A DNA stretch of 64,000 nt from assembly GCA_947473305.1 (NCBI GenBank), contig CANJCB010000012.1, positions 57,279-121,278 on the forward strand, written 5' to 3'. The stretch is from Rhodospirillales bacterium. Lineage in GTDB: Bacteria; Pseudomonadota; Alphaproteobacteria; ATCC43930; CGMCC-115725. Below are positions 54,366 to 63,610 of this stretch, in pieces (within the stretch, counting starts at the first letter, position 1; each line of letters starts with the position of its first letter). The translations under genes and the position numbers were made by a program. The notes under the pieces were generated by a model that was not told where the DNA came from, did not search any database, and saw only the letters and a program-made list of their open reading frames with translations.

Positions 54366-55483
54366 TAGCTCGTATTGAGCTTCAGGTATTTATAGCGGTC
54401 GATGGTTTCGACCTTGAGCTGGCGCGGCTCGCCGCCCTGAAGGACGGTCAGCGGCACCGCGACCCCGGCCGTCCCCTGAGCCCAGAGCTTCTGGTAGAAA
54501 TCGGCAAGGGTGCGCACCGGCTCCCCGCCGATGCCCGCCACCACATCGCCGCGACGAAGCCCCGCCTTCTCCGCCGGGCCGTCTTCGGAGACGCGGGCCA
54601 CCACCAGCCGATAGCCGAGCGGCTGCAGATTGAGCCCGAGCCAGGGACGGGGTGGGTCCCCCTTGCGGCCCAAGGCGATGAGATCGCCCAGGATGGGTGG
54701 CAGCACGTCGATGGGCACGAACATATTGCCGGGCTTCGCCTCGACCCCCTGGGTGCCGTTGGGTTCGACCGCGTCCTTCACCAGGAGGGATCCGATGCCC
54801 AGCAGCCTTCCGTCGGCGCCGATGAGGGCCGCCCCGCCCCAATTCATATGCGGCGGCGTCGTGAAGATCGCCTGGTCGAGCAGATATTCCCAGGTGCCGG
54901 CGAAGGCCCGACGAGAGGCGACGGTCGCAGCCTGCACCTGATCGAAGCTCGCCACCAGGACGGCCTGCTTCTCGGTGATAGCCCCGCTGCGCGCCAGGGG
55001 AATGGGCTTGATCGCCAGCGGCTCGTCGGTGCGCAAAAGACCGAGGCCCGTATCGTTATCGAAGCCGACGATGCTGGCGAGCACGGGCTTGCCCCCCGGC
55101 ACGGTCACTTCGACCGCCATGGCTTCGGTGATGAGATAGCCGATGGTGACCACCAGCCCGCCGCCGTCGATCAGCACGCCGCTGCCCGTCCGGTTGCTGC
55201 CGAGGGATGCGGCGGTGCGCGCGTCCGACGGAATATGCGCGTCGATCCGCACGACAGCCTTCAGGAGATCCGGCGACAGGGCGGACTTGGCAGGCCCAGC
55301 AGTGGGGGCGGGGGCGGGCTTCACGGCCTCGGCTTTCGGCGCGGGGGCGACATCCTGGGCGGCACAGGCCGGCGTCAGGAGAAGGAGCCCCAAAAGCCCG
55401 ACCGACTGGATGGCCGCCTTTACGGTCCCCAGACTCATGCTTACCGGATTCACGCTGGCCCGTTTCATGCCGAATTTACGCAT
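54362..55483 (-). CDS. HtrA/DegP-like protein with PDZ domain and lost catalytic triad (pseudoprotease)
   Basis: A 373-residue exported protein: N-terminal signal/anchor helix (about residues 20-40), a Pro/Ala-rich linker, a trypsin-like domain (about 75-260) and a PDZ domain (about 275-365: LVVARVSEDGPAEKAGLRRGDVVAGIGGEPVRTL). All three catalytic positions differ from DegP: the His position reads TIGY (Tyr116), the Asp position reads TGLGLL (Gly146) and the serine loop NxGNSGG reads NWGGAAL (Ala218). It should bind but not cleave peptides. GGAGGT lies 9 bp before the ATG. It is 35 bp downstream of livM on the same strand. Confidence 0.85.
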   Translation of the reverse strand: MRKFGMKRASVNPVSMSLGTVKAAIQSVGLLGLLLLTPACAAQDVAPAPKAEAVKPAPAPTAGPAKSALSPDLLKAVVRIDAHIPSDARTAASLGSNRTGSGVLIDGGGLVVTIGYLITEAMAVEVTVPGGKPVLASIVGFDNDTGLGLLRTDEPLAIKPIPLARSGAITEKQAVLVASFDQVQAATVASRRAFAGTWEYLLDQAIFTTPPHMNWGGAALIGADGRLLGIGSLLVKDAVEPNGTQGVEAKPGNMFVPIDVLPPILGDLIALGRKGDPPRPWLGLNLQPLGYRLVVARVSEDGPAEKAGLRRGDVVAGIGGEPVRTLADFYQKLWAQGTAGVAVPLTVLQGGEPRQLKVETIDRYKYLKLNTSY

Positions 55484-55518
55484 CGCCGACCTCCGATGGA
55501 GGAAGCTTACTCCCCGGA

Positions 55519-56460
55519 TCAGGGCTTCGCCACCGCTCCCGCGCGCAACCGCCAACGCCGGGCAAGCGCCATGGCCTCGCCGGCCACGCCGCGCCGGAAG
55601 ATCAGCACGCAGACGACGAAGATCACGCCCTGGATGACCGTGACCCAGGACCCGTATTGGGCCAGGTAATTCACCATGGTCGCGACGATGAAGGCGCCGA
55701 TCACCGGCCCCATGACCGTGCCGAGCCCGCCGATCAGCACCATGAGCAGCACCTCGCCGGAGGTCCCGAAACTGACATCCGCCAGGGAGCCCAGCTGATA
55801 GACCAGCACCTTGGTCGAGCCCGCCAGTCCGGAAAGCCCTGCCGACAGAACGAAAGCCAGGAGCTTGTATTGGTCGACCCGGTAGCCCAATGACACGGCG
55901 CGGGGCTCGTTTTCGCTGATCGCTTTCAGCACCCGGCCATAAGGCGAATGGATCGTCCGATAGATGATCCCATAGCCGATCAGGAAGATGCCCAGCGCGA
56001 AGTAATACATTGTCATATTCGGCGAGAGATCGATCACCCCGAAGAGATGGCCGCGCGGCACGGGCTGGATCCCGTTCTCGCCTCCGGTGAAAGGCGCTTG
56101 CAGGCAGACGAAATAGACCATCTGCGCCAGTGCCAGAGTGACCATGGCGAAATAGAGCCCCTGCCGCCGGATCGCGAGGAAACCAAAGAGGGCTCCCAGC
56201 AAACTGGAAGCCGCCACTCCCAGCAAAATCGCCAGTTCCGGCGGATAACCCCAGCTTTTCGTCGTATAGGCTGTGATGTAGCCCGCCGTTCCCAGGAAGG
56301 CGGAATGACCGAAGGAGAGAAGGCCCGAATATCCCGCCAACAGATTGAAGGCGCAGGCGAAGAGGGCGAGGCACAGCGCATTCGCCAGGAACAGGGGATA
56401 GACCACGAAGGGCGCCACCAGCAGCGCCGCGAGCATGATCAGGAAGGGCAGCTGCTTCAT
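55519..56460 (-). CDS. livM: Branched-chain amino acid ABC transporter, permease LivM
   Basis: A 313-residue permease with about nine hydrophobic helices. LAGYSGLLSFGHSAFLGTAGYITAYTT and RVLKAISENEPRAVSLGYRVDQYKLLAFVLSAGLSGLAGSTKVL are the family signatures, the latter including the EAA-type coupling loop. It ends VVCVLIFRRGVAGEA. It is the second permease, 1 bp after livH. The substrate is a branched-chain amino acid or a related short amide or acid. Confidence 0.93.
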   Translation of the reverse strand: MKQLPFLIMLAALLVAPFVVYPLFLANALCLALFACAFNLLAGYSGLLSFGHSAFLGTAGYITAYTTKSWGYPPELAILLGVAASSLLGALFGFLAIRRQGLYFAMVTLALAQMVYFVCLQAPFTGGENGIQPVPRGHLFGVIDLSPNMTMYYFALGIFLIGYGIIYRTIHSPYGRVLKAISENEPRAVSLGYRVDQYKLLAFVLSAGLSGLAGSTKVLVYQLGSLADVSFGTSGEVLLMVLIGGLGTVMGPVIGAFIVATMVNYLAQYGSWVTVIQGVIFVVCVLIFRRGVAGEAMALARRWRLRAGAVAKP

Positions 56461-56461
56461 C

Positions 56462-57364
56462 TCAGCGCGCCTTTCCGAAAAGACCGGCCGGCTTCAGCAG
56501 CAAGACAATCGCCATGATGGCGAAGATCGCGGTCGAGGCCGCCTCGGGATAGAAGACCTTGGTAAGCCCTTCGACGAGGCCGAGCAGGAAACCCGAGACG
56601 ATCGAGCCCAGGATGGAGCCCATCCCGCCGATCACCACCACCGCGAAGACGACGATGATGATGTTGGACCCCATGAGCGGACTCACATTCTGCATGGGCG
56701 CCGCCATGACACCGGCGAAGGCCGCGAGCGCCACGCCAAAACCGTAAGTAAGCGTGATGAGCCGGGGCACGTTGATGCCGAAGGCCTGGACCAGCGCCGG
56801 ATTCTCGGTCGCGGCCCTGAGATAAGCGCCGAGCCTCGTGCGCTCGATCAGGAACCAGACGCCCAGGCAGACGATGATCGAGGCGACGATCACCCAGGCT
56901 CGGTAATAGGGCAGGAATATGAAACCCAGATTGATCCCGCCCCTGAATTCCGGAGGCATGCCATAGGGCACGCCCGACGAGTTGAAGCCCTGCCGGAAGA
57001 GGCCTTCGATGATGAGGGTAAGTCCAAAGGTGAGGAGCAGTCCGTAGAGCGGATCGAGCCGATAGATCCACCGCAAGAAGATCCGCTCGATCAGCATGCC
57101 GACGATGCCGACGAGGATCGGCACCAGGAGCAGGGAGGGCCAATAGCCGACGCCGAGCACGTTCAGCAGTGTGTAAGCGACGAAAGCACCCATCATGTAT
57201 TGGGCGCCGTGGCTGAAATTGACGATGTTGAGGAGCCCGAAGATCACCGCGAGCCCCAAACTCAACATGGCGTAGAAAGAGCCGTTGATGAGCCCGATCA
57301 AAAGCTGAGCGGGCATTTGCGCCAACTGTGACGCCGACGGAACCAGCATATGAAGCCAGGACAT
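56462..57364 (-). CDS. livH: Branched-chain amino acid ABC transporter, permease LivH
   Basis: A 300-residue permease. LLIGLINGSFYAMLSLGLAVIFGLLNIVNFSHGAQYMMGAFVAYTLL is the classic LivH start; the coupling loop reads TRLGAYLRAATENPALVQAFGINVPRLITLTYGFGVALAAFAGVM. The central part contains a Pro-rich periplasmic segment (SSGVPYGMPPEFRGG). It pairs with LivM in the membrane. It starts 41 bp after the binding protein gene. Confidence 0.94.
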   Translation of the reverse strand: MSWLHMLVPSASQLAQMPAQLLIGLINGSFYAMLSLGLAVIFGLLNIVNFSHGAQYMMGAFVAYTLLNVLGVGYWPSLLLVPILVGIVGMLIERIFLRWIYRLDPLYGLLLTFGLTLIIEGLFRQGFNSSGVPYGMPPEFRGGINLGFIFLPYYRAWVIVASIIVCLGVWFLIERTRLGAYLRAATENPALVQAFGINVPRLITLTYGFGVALAAFAGVMAAPMQNVSPLMGSNIIIVVFAVVVIGGMGSILGSIVSGFLLGLVEGLTKVFYPEAASTAIFAIMAIVLLLKPAGLFGKAR

Positions 57365-57405
57365 GTTCAGGCCCTCATTCTCGGTCCCGCCGGCGCGCTC
57401 TCAGC

Positions 57406-58629
57406 TCAGCCCTTCTTTACCAGGGGACAGCCGCCCTGATCCATCGGACGGAAGGCCTGCTCGCCGGGGATCGTCTGGATCTGCTTGTAGTAATCCCAGG
57501 GAGCCTTGGAATCCTTCGGGGCCTTCACCTCGAAGAGATACATGTCGCGGACGACACGGCCGTCTTCGCGCAGCTTGCCGTTCTTGGTCATGAAGTCGTT
57601 GATCGGGGTCTCCCGCATCTTGGCCATGACCTTGGCGGAATCCTTGGACCCGACCGCCTCGACCGCCTTCAGGTAGTGGCGCACCGCGCTATAGACGCCG
57701 GCCTGCACCATGGAAGGCTGATGCTTCACCCGTTCCAGGAACTTCTTCGAAAAGGCGCGGGTCTCGTCGGTCTGGTCCCAGTAGAAGGCCTCCGTGAGTT
57801 GGAGGCCCTGGGCGGTCTGGAGCCCGATGCTGTTCACATCGGTGATGAAGACGAGGAGCCCCGCAAGCTTCTGGCCGCTTGAGGTAATGCCGAATTCCGA
57901 CGCCTGCTTGATCGAATTGATCGTATCGCCGCCCGCATTGGCGAGCCCGATGATCTTGGCCTTGGACGCCTGGGCCTGAAGCAGGAAGGAGGAGAAATCC
58001 GGCGCGTTGAGCGGCGTGCGCACACTCCCTACCACCGTGCCGCCATTGGCCTTCACCACATTGGTCGTATCGCGTTCGAGCGCCGCCCCGAAGGCGTAGT
58101 CGGCGGTCAGGAAGAACCAGGTGTTGCCGCCCGATTTCACCACCGCCGCGCCCGTGCCGTTCGCCAGGGCATAGGTGTCATAGGTCCAATGGGCGGTCGT
58201 CGGGGAGCATTTCTCGCCCGTGAGGTCCGAGGCCGCGGGGCCTGAGAAAAGCATGATCTTGTTCTTCTCGCGGCCGACCTCGTTGACCGCCAGCGCCACA
58301 CCCGAATTGGGCACGTCGGTGATGGCGTCGACCTTGTCCACATCGAACCACTGCCGGGTGATATTGGCGCCCACGTCGGGCTTGTTCTGGTGGTCGCCGG
58401 TGACGATCTCCACGGGCTTGCCGAGGACCTTGCCGCCGATGTCCTCGATCGCCATCTTCGCCGCCTCGACCGAGCCCGGCCCGCCGAGATCCGCGTAGAG
58501 GCCCGACATATCCGAGAGAACGCCGATCTTCACCGGGCCATCGTTGCTCTGCGCGAAGACGCCGTTCGGCGCGAATGCGACGGCCAGCCCAATGCCGACC
58601 GCCGTAGCCATCAATGCCTTGATTTTCAT
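57406..58629 (-). CDS. Periplasmic substrate-binding protein of branched-chain amino acid type
   Basis: A 407-residue exported binding protein, Leu/Ile/Val-type fold. The signal peptide is KIKALMATAVGIGLAVAFAPNGVFAQS, then PVKIGVLSDMSGLYADLGGPGSVEAAKMAIEDIGG, DHQNKPDVGANITRQWFD, and AVNEVGREKNKIMLFSGPAASDLTGEKCSP. Relatives with this sequence pattern are often annotated simply as ABC substrate-binding protein, so the ligand may be an aromatic acid or amide rather than leucine. GGAGGG lies 7 bp before the ATG. It sits between the ATPase and permease genes. Confidence 0.92.
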   Translation of the reverse strand: MKIKALMATAVGIGLAVAFAPNGVFAQSNDGPVKIGVLSDMSGLYADLGGPGSVEAAKMAIEDIGGKVLGKPVEIVTGDHQNKPDVGANITRQWFDVDKVDAITDVPNSGVALAVNEVGREKNKIMLFSGPAASDLTGEKCSPTTAHWTYDTYALANGTGAAVVKSGGNTWFFLTADYAFGAALERDTTNVVKANGGTVVGSVRTPLNAPDFSSFLLQAQASKAKIIGLANAGGDTINSIKQASEFGITSSGQKLAGLLVFITDVNSIGLQTAQGLQLTEAFYWDQTDETRAFSKKFLERVKHQPSMVQAGVYSAVRHYLKAVEAVGSKDSAKVMAKMRETPINDFMTKNGKLREDGRVVRDMYLFEVKAPKDSKAPWDYYKQIQTIPGEQAFRPMDQGGCPLVKKG

Positions 58630-58654
58630 AGCCGTCCCTCCGGTTGCGGGGTCT

Positions 58655-59369
<715 letters not shown>

Positions 59370-59377
<8 letters not shown>

Positions 59378-60131
59378 GACCAGTCCCCATATAGGCTTCC
59401 CGCACCTCGGGATTGGCGGATACCTCGGCATAGCTGCCCTGGGCCAGGATCTGGCCCCGGGTCAGGACGGTGATCGTATGGGAGAGATCGGCGACGACGG
59501 AAAGATTGTGCTCCACCATCAGCACGGTCCGGCTCTCCGCCGCCTTGCGGATGAGCGTGGAGATGCGGCCGATGTCCTCCTGGCCGAGACCCGCCATCGG
59601 CTCGTCGAGCAGCAGCATTTCCGGATCGAGCGCCAGGGTGGTGGCGATCTCCAGCGCGCGCTTGCGCCCATAAGCAAGCTCGACCGCCGGCGTCTCGATG
59701 AACGCGCCCAGACCGACCGCTTCCACCAGCTCCTCGGCGCGCGGGTTCAGGGCATCGAGGCTGGCGGCCGGCCGCCAGAAATGGAAGGACGTGCCCAGCG
59801 GCCGTTGCAGGGCGACCCGCACATTGTCGCGCACGCTCATATGCGGGAAGACGGCGGAAATCTGGAAGGAGCGCACCATGCCGAGCCGCGCCACATCGGC
59901 CGGCTTCACTCGGGTGATGTCGCGGCCGTTGAATTGGATACGCCCGGCGCTCGGCGGCAGAAATTTGGTGAGGAGGTTGAAGACGGTGGTCTTGCCGGCC
60001 CCATTGGGTCCGATCAGCGCGTGTATGGCGCCACGCCGCACCTGGAGGTTGACGTCCTTCACGGCGGTAAAACCGAGAAAGGCCTTCGTAAGGCCGAACG
60101 TCTCCAGGATCAGCTCCGTCAACGTCACCAT
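59370..60131 (-). CDS. livG: Branched-chain amino acid ABC transporter, ATPase LivG
   Basis: A 253-residue ATPase with Walker A GPNGAGKTT, the LivG block VRSFQISAVFPHMSVRDNVRVALQ and Walker B MLLLDEPMAGLGQEDI. The ABC signature is atypical: it reads LAYGRKRALEIATTLA, as is normal for LivG. It is the first gene of the liv operon. An 18-bp palindrome lies 6 bp upstream of the ATG at 60131; a TTG at 60143 would start inside that palindrome and is not favoured. Confidence 0.95.
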
Positions 60132-60136
60132 CCCTT

Positions 60137-60154
60137 GGACCAAAGTCTTGGTCC
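60137..60154. promoter_or_regulatory. 18-bp palindrome at the livG start, probable operator
   Basis: GGACCAA (60137-60143) and TTGGTCC (60148-60154) are perfect inverted arms around 4 bp, 6 bp upstream of the livG ATG. Position and symmetry suggest a repressor site for the liv operon, of the kind used by GntR or TetR family regulators, but no regulator gene is nearby. Confidence 0.45.
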
Positions 60155-60263
60155 GCTTTCATTATTTGAGGCAAAGGCTAACCGTTGCCGGAGAGAAGTC
60201 AATGGCGGACCCGGTTTCTCCGCCCACCCCTCGCAAATAGAAGCATCTTTGCCCAGATATTGA

Positions 60264-60286
60264 GCAATTCCGTAAGGAATCGTTGC
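60264..60286 (+). promoter_or_regulatory. Stem-loop upstream of hisI
   Basis: GCAATTCC (60264-60271), a GTAA loop, then GGAAT (60276-60280) and, after a 2-base bulge, TTGC (60283-60286) form an imperfect hairpin 53 bp before the hisI ATG. No T run follows. The 208-bp livG-hisI gap shows no other clear element on this strand. Confidence 0.3.
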
Positions 60287-60339
60287 GCTTTCACGCCAGG
60301 AACCTCTCTATGGCCCCCTGAAAATCTGAGGATGTCCCC

Positions 60340-60768
60340 ATGGCCCCATCGCAGGAAGGCATAGCCCAGCCCGGATCGATCGACGCCGTTCTCGAAGCGC
60401 TCGCTTTCGGCAGCGAGGGTCTCGTCGTAGCCGTTGCCCAGCAGCACGATACCGGCGAGATCCTGATGCTCGCCTGGATGAACCGGGAGGCGGTGCAGGA
60501 GACGCTGGCCACCGGCCGGGTCTGCTATTGGTCCCGGTCGCGCAAGGCGCTTTGGCGCAAGGGCGAAAGCTCCAGACAGATGCAGCGCCTCATCGAACTC
60601 AGGGTCGATTGCGATGCGGATGCCATACTTCTGCTCGTCGACCAGGAAGGCGTCGCCTGCCATACCGGTCGGCGGAGCTGCTTCTACCAGGCCGCCCGGG
60701 GCGACGGCCTCGTGACCATCGCCGAGCCGCTGGTGTCGCCCGAGACGCTTTACGGCAAGAAGGCCTGA
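60340..60768 (+). CDS. hisI: Phosphoribosyl-AMP cyclohydrolase
   Basis: A 142-residue zinc enzyme of histidine synthesis that opens the adenine ring of phosphoribosyl-AMP. Signatures: LVVAVAQQHDTGEILMLAWMNREAVQETLATGRVCYWSRSRKALWRKGESS and the metal cysteines in RVDCDADAILLLVDQEGVACHTGRRSCFY. It is the single-domain form; the HisE pyrophosphohydrolase is not fused. No other his genes are in the window. In many alphaproteobacteria it neighbours folE, which lies 3 kb downstream here. Confidence 0.95.
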   Translation: MAPSQEGIAQPGSIDAVLEALAFGSEGLVVAVAQQHDTGEILMLAWMNREAVQETLATGRVCYWSRSRKALWRKGESSRQMQRLIELRVDCDADAILLLVDQEGVACHTGRRSCFYQAARGDGLVTIAEPLVSPETLYGKKA

Positions 60769-60772
60769 TCCT

Positions 60773-61195
60773 ATGGACCGGCGCATCTCGCTCATCACCC
60801 TCGGCGTCGCGGATCTCGCAAGGAGCCGCCGCTTCTACGAGAAGATGGGCTGGAAGGCCTCCGGTCCCACCAGCGAGGATGTCGTCTTCTTCCAGGCCGG
60901 CGGGATGATCCTGGCGCTTTGGGGCCGGGACTCTCTGGCCGCAGACGCGGGTCTTTCCGACAAAGGCGGCTTCGGCGGGATCGCCCTCGCCCAGAATGTC
61001 GCCAGCCCGGCGGCCGTCGATGCGGTGCTCGCCGAGGCCGAAGAGGCCGGGGGCCGCGTCCTCAAGCCGGGGCATGAGGCCTTCTGGGGCGGCTATACCG
61101 GCCATTTCGCCGATCCCGACGGCCATCCCTGGGAGATCGCCTGGAATCCGGGCTTCACCATCCTGGCGGACGGCTCGGTAAAACTGCCCGATTAG
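60773..61195 (+). CDS. VOC superfamily (glyoxalase/bleomycin resistance-like) protein
   Basis: A 140-residue protein with two beta-alpha-beta-beta-beta repeats. Repeat one starts RISLITLGVADLARSRRFYEKMGWKASG; repeat two contains GGRVLKPGHEAFWGGYTGHFADPDGHPWEIAWNP, with the terminal glutamate that binds metal in active members. The first repeat has no histidine at the usual metal site, so it may be a binding protein rather than an enzyme. It starts 4 bp after hisI and is probably co-transcribed. Confidence 0.85.
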   Translation: MDRRISLITLGVADLARSRRFYEKMGWKASGPTSEDVVFFQAGGMILALWGRDSLAADAGLSDKGGFGGIALAQNVASPAAVDAVLAEAEEAGGRVLKPGHEAFWGGYTGHFADPDGHPWEIAWNPGFTILADGSVKLPD

Positions 61196-61263
61196 GCGCT
61201 GGAAGAGGCTCCAATTCCGCGCGATAGTTGAACCCGCCGTTCACGAAAGGGAGTCACAGCGCG

Positions 61264-62130
61264 ATGGCCCTTAACCTCAGTCCTCACCCGCTCGCGGAAC
61301 ATCTCGGTTGCGAAATCCGGGGCTTCGATGTCCGCCAGATGAAGAGCGATGCCGATATCGCCGAAGTCTGCGACGTTCTTTTCAAGCATCACGTCGTCGC
61401 CTTCCGCAACCAGACGCTCGATGCGGAAACGCTCCTGGCCTTCACTCGGAAGCTCGGTCCCATCGACGGCTCCCATGTGCAGAGCGAGTTCACCCTCCCG
61501 GGCTATCCCGACATCTATGTGATCTCCAACGTCGAGAAAGAGGGCAAGGCGCTCGGCACCAAGACGGTCGGCCACCACTGGCATACGGATTGGGCCTATA
61601 AGGAATTTCCGGCGGCCTATACCCTGCTCTATGGCTGCGAGGTCCCCGACGAACCGCATCACACCCTCTTCGCGAGCCAGAAGCGCGTCTACGACGAGAT
61701 GACCGAGGCAGAAAGGGCCGACCTGCGCGCCCGCAAGGCGAGCTACAGCTTCGCCAAGACCCATAACGCCAAATCCTTCTACGCGCCCTTGCGGCCCGAG
61801 CAGCTTGCCAAGACCCCGACCGTCTCCCATTCGATGCTGCGCATCCACCCCGGCACCGGTCGCGAGGGCCTCTTCGTCAATCGCGCCGATTGCGTCGGCG
61901 TCAGCGGCATGACCGAGGAGGAGGCGTCCACCTTCATCAATAACCTCGTGGAGCGGATCGTCGATCCCAAGTTCATCTATGCCCATCGCTGGGAGAAGGG
62001 CGACCTGGTGATCTGGGACAACCGCTCGATCCTCCATGCGGCGACGCCCTTCGACATGGAGAAGAACCGGCGGCTCATCTATCGGACCACCGTGAAGGGC
62101 GAGCGCCCGATCCCCCCGCAGGCCGCCTGA
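61264..62130 (+). CDS. TauD/TfdA family Fe(II)/2-oxoglutarate dioxygenase
   Basis: A 288-residue oxygenase. Iron ligands are HTD in VGHHWHTDWAYKEFPAAYTLLYG and the distal histidine in NRSILHAATPFDMEKNRRLIYRTTVKG, where the 2-oxoglutarate-binding arginine also lies. The start NLSPHPLAEHLGCEIRGFDV is typical for taurine/2,4-D dioxygenases. The substrate is not determined; taurine is possible but no tau transporter is nearby. GGGAG precedes the ATG at 61264. The epoxide-hydrolase-like gene follows by 15 bp. Confidence 0.9.
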   Translation: MALNLSPHPLAEHLGCEIRGFDVRQMKSDADIAEVCDVLFKHHVVAFRNQTLDAETLLAFTRKLGPIDGSHVQSEFTLPGYPDIYVISNVEKEGKALGTKTVGHHWHTDWAYKEFPAAYTLLYGCEVPDEPHHTLFASQKRVYDEMTEAERADLRARKASYSFAKTHNAKSFYAPLRPEQLAKTPTVSHSMLRIHPGTGREGLFVNRADCVGVSGMTEEEASTFINNLVERIVDPKFIYAHRWEKGDLVIWDNRSILHAATPFDMEKNRRLIYRTTVKGERPIPPQAA

Positions 62131-62145
62131 TTAAAGAGAGCGAAG

Positions 62146-63072
62146 ATGTCCCAGCCGCCGAAGCCCCAGTTCGTCCGCACCCAGGAACTCGAAATCGCCT
62201 ATGAGGAACGCGGACCCACCGACGGCATCCCGATCGTCTGCGTGCACGGCTTTCCCGACGATCCCCGGACCTGGGACGAGGTCGTGGAGCCGCTGGCGGC
62301 CAAGGGCTATCGGACCATCACGCCCTGGCTGCGCGGCTATGGTCCGACCCGCTTCCTGAGCGGCGACACCCCGCGTTCCGGCGAGCAGGCGGCGCTGGGC
62401 TACGATCTCAAGAACCTGATCGAGGCGCTGCATCTCGATAAGCCCTATCTCGTGGGCTACGACTGGGGCGGGCGGGCCTGCTGCATCGTGGCGGCGCTCT
62501 GGCCGGAGAAGATCTCCGGGCTCGTCACCATCGGCGGCTACAACATGCAGATGATCGCCAAAGCCGGCACCCCCGCCGACCCCGACCGCGAGCACCGCAT
62601 GTGGTACAATTGGTACTTCATGACCGAGCGCGGCCGCGCCGGCCTCCAGCAGAACCGCCGCGAGCTCTGCAAGCTGCTCTGGCAGCTCTGGTCGCCAGGC
62701 TGGATCTTCGACGATGCGACTTTTGAACGGACGGCGGTCTCCTTCGACAACCCGGATTTCGTGGAGGTGGTGATCCAGTCCTATCGTCACCGCCATGCGG
62801 CAGCCGCCGGGGACCCCAAGCTGCTGGGGATCGAGGCCGAGATCGCCAAGGCGCCGCTCATCACGGTGCCGACCATCATGCTCAACGCCGGCAACGACGG
62901 GATCGGGAGGCCCAAGGACAGCGACGGGCACGTCAAACTCTTCCCCAATCTCCTCGCCCGGCGCCTGGTGAAGGAATCGGGACATTTCATGTCGCGCGAA
63001 GCGCCCCTGCCCGTGGTAGAAGCGGTCCTTGAATTGACGAAGACACGGGCTGCCAAGGGATCCCAGGCTTGA
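62146..63072 (+). CDS. Alpha/beta hydrolase, epoxide hydrolase-like
   Basis: A 308-residue hydrolase. The oxyanion block is VCVHGFPDDPRTWDEVVEPLA, the nucleophile elbow is LVGYDWGGRACCIVAALWP with an aspartate nucleophile, and the catalytic histidine is in KESGHFMSREAPLPVVEAV. An Asp nucleophile is typical of epoxide hydrolases and haloalkane dehalogenases rather than esterases. The lid region contains WYNWYFMTERGRAGLQQNRREL. Together with the TauD gene it may form a two-step oxidation/hydrolysis unit. AAAGAG lies 8 bp upstream. Confidence 0.85.
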   Translation: MSQPPKPQFVRTQELEIAYEERGPTDGIPIVCVHGFPDDPRTWDEVVEPLAAKGYRTITPWLRGYGPTRFLSGDTPRSGEQAALGYDLKNLIEALHLDKPYLVGYDWGGRACCIVAALWPEKISGLVTIGGYNMQMIAKAGTPADPDREHRMWYNWYFMTERGRAGLQQNRRELCKLLWQLWSPGWIFDDATFERTAVSFDNPDFVEVVIQSYRHRHAAAAGDPKLLGIEAEIAKAPLITVPTIMLNAGNDGIGRPKDSDGHVKLFPNLLARRLVKESGHFMSREAPLPVVEAVLELTKTRAAKGSQA

Positions 63073-63098
63073 CTCGACGACCCGCTGGACAAAATGAT
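63069..63098 (+). promoter_or_regulatory. Candidate promoter for apaG-folE
   Basis: TTGACT (63069-63074) overlaps the stop codon of the hydrolase gene, followed by 18 bp and AATGAT (63093-63098), about 70 bp before the apaG ATG. Confidence 0.4.
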
Positions 63099-63166
63099 GA
63101 CCCAGGGCTAAACGCCCATTTCACGGGCGCGACGGCCTGGATACCCGGCTCGGGAAAGGGTTCTCC

Positions 63167-63559
63167 ATGTATGCGGCCATGACCCGTTCGATCAAGGTGA
63201 TCGTCAAGCCCTTCTATCTTGAGGATCAATCCTCGCCGACCGAAAATCATTTCGTCTGGGCCTATCACGTCCGGATCGAGAACCAGGGCGAGGAAACCGT
63301 CCAGCTCCGTCGGCGCCACTGGAAGATCACCGACGGCATGGGCCGGCTTCAGGAAGTGAAGGGCCCGGGCGTCGTCGGCGAGCAGCCCGTCCTGGCGCCC
63401 GGCGAGAGCTTCGAATATACCAGCGGCACCCCGCTGCCCACGCCCTCGGGCATCATGTTCGGCAGCTACGGGATGGAGACCAAGGCGGGAGAAAGCTTCG
63501 ACGTAGAGATCCCGGCCTTTTCGCTCGACAGCCCGCACCAGCCGATCCGGCTCAACTGA
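63167..63559 (+). CDS. apaG: ApaG (Co2+/Mg2+ efflux-type) protein
   Basis: A 130-residue protein, the usual family length, with a fibronectin-III-like fold. Signatures: [49 protein letters not shown] and [35 protein letters not shown], containing the conserved GxGxxG-like [11 protein letters not shown]. Its precise job is unclear despite links to magnesium/cobalt efflux and ApaH in enterobacteria. folE follows on the same strand. Confidence 0.93.
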   Translation: MYAAMTRSIKVIVKPFYLEDQSSPTENHFVWAYHVRIENQGEETVQLRRRHWKITDGMGRLQEVKGPGVVGEQPVLAPGESFEYTSGTPLPTPSGIMFGSYGMETKAGESFDVEIPAFSLDSPHQPIRLN

Positions 63560-63610
63560 CAAGGGGGCGGCAAGCCCCGAGATCCGGCTGCTCGCCGGAG
63601 GAGAGATATT

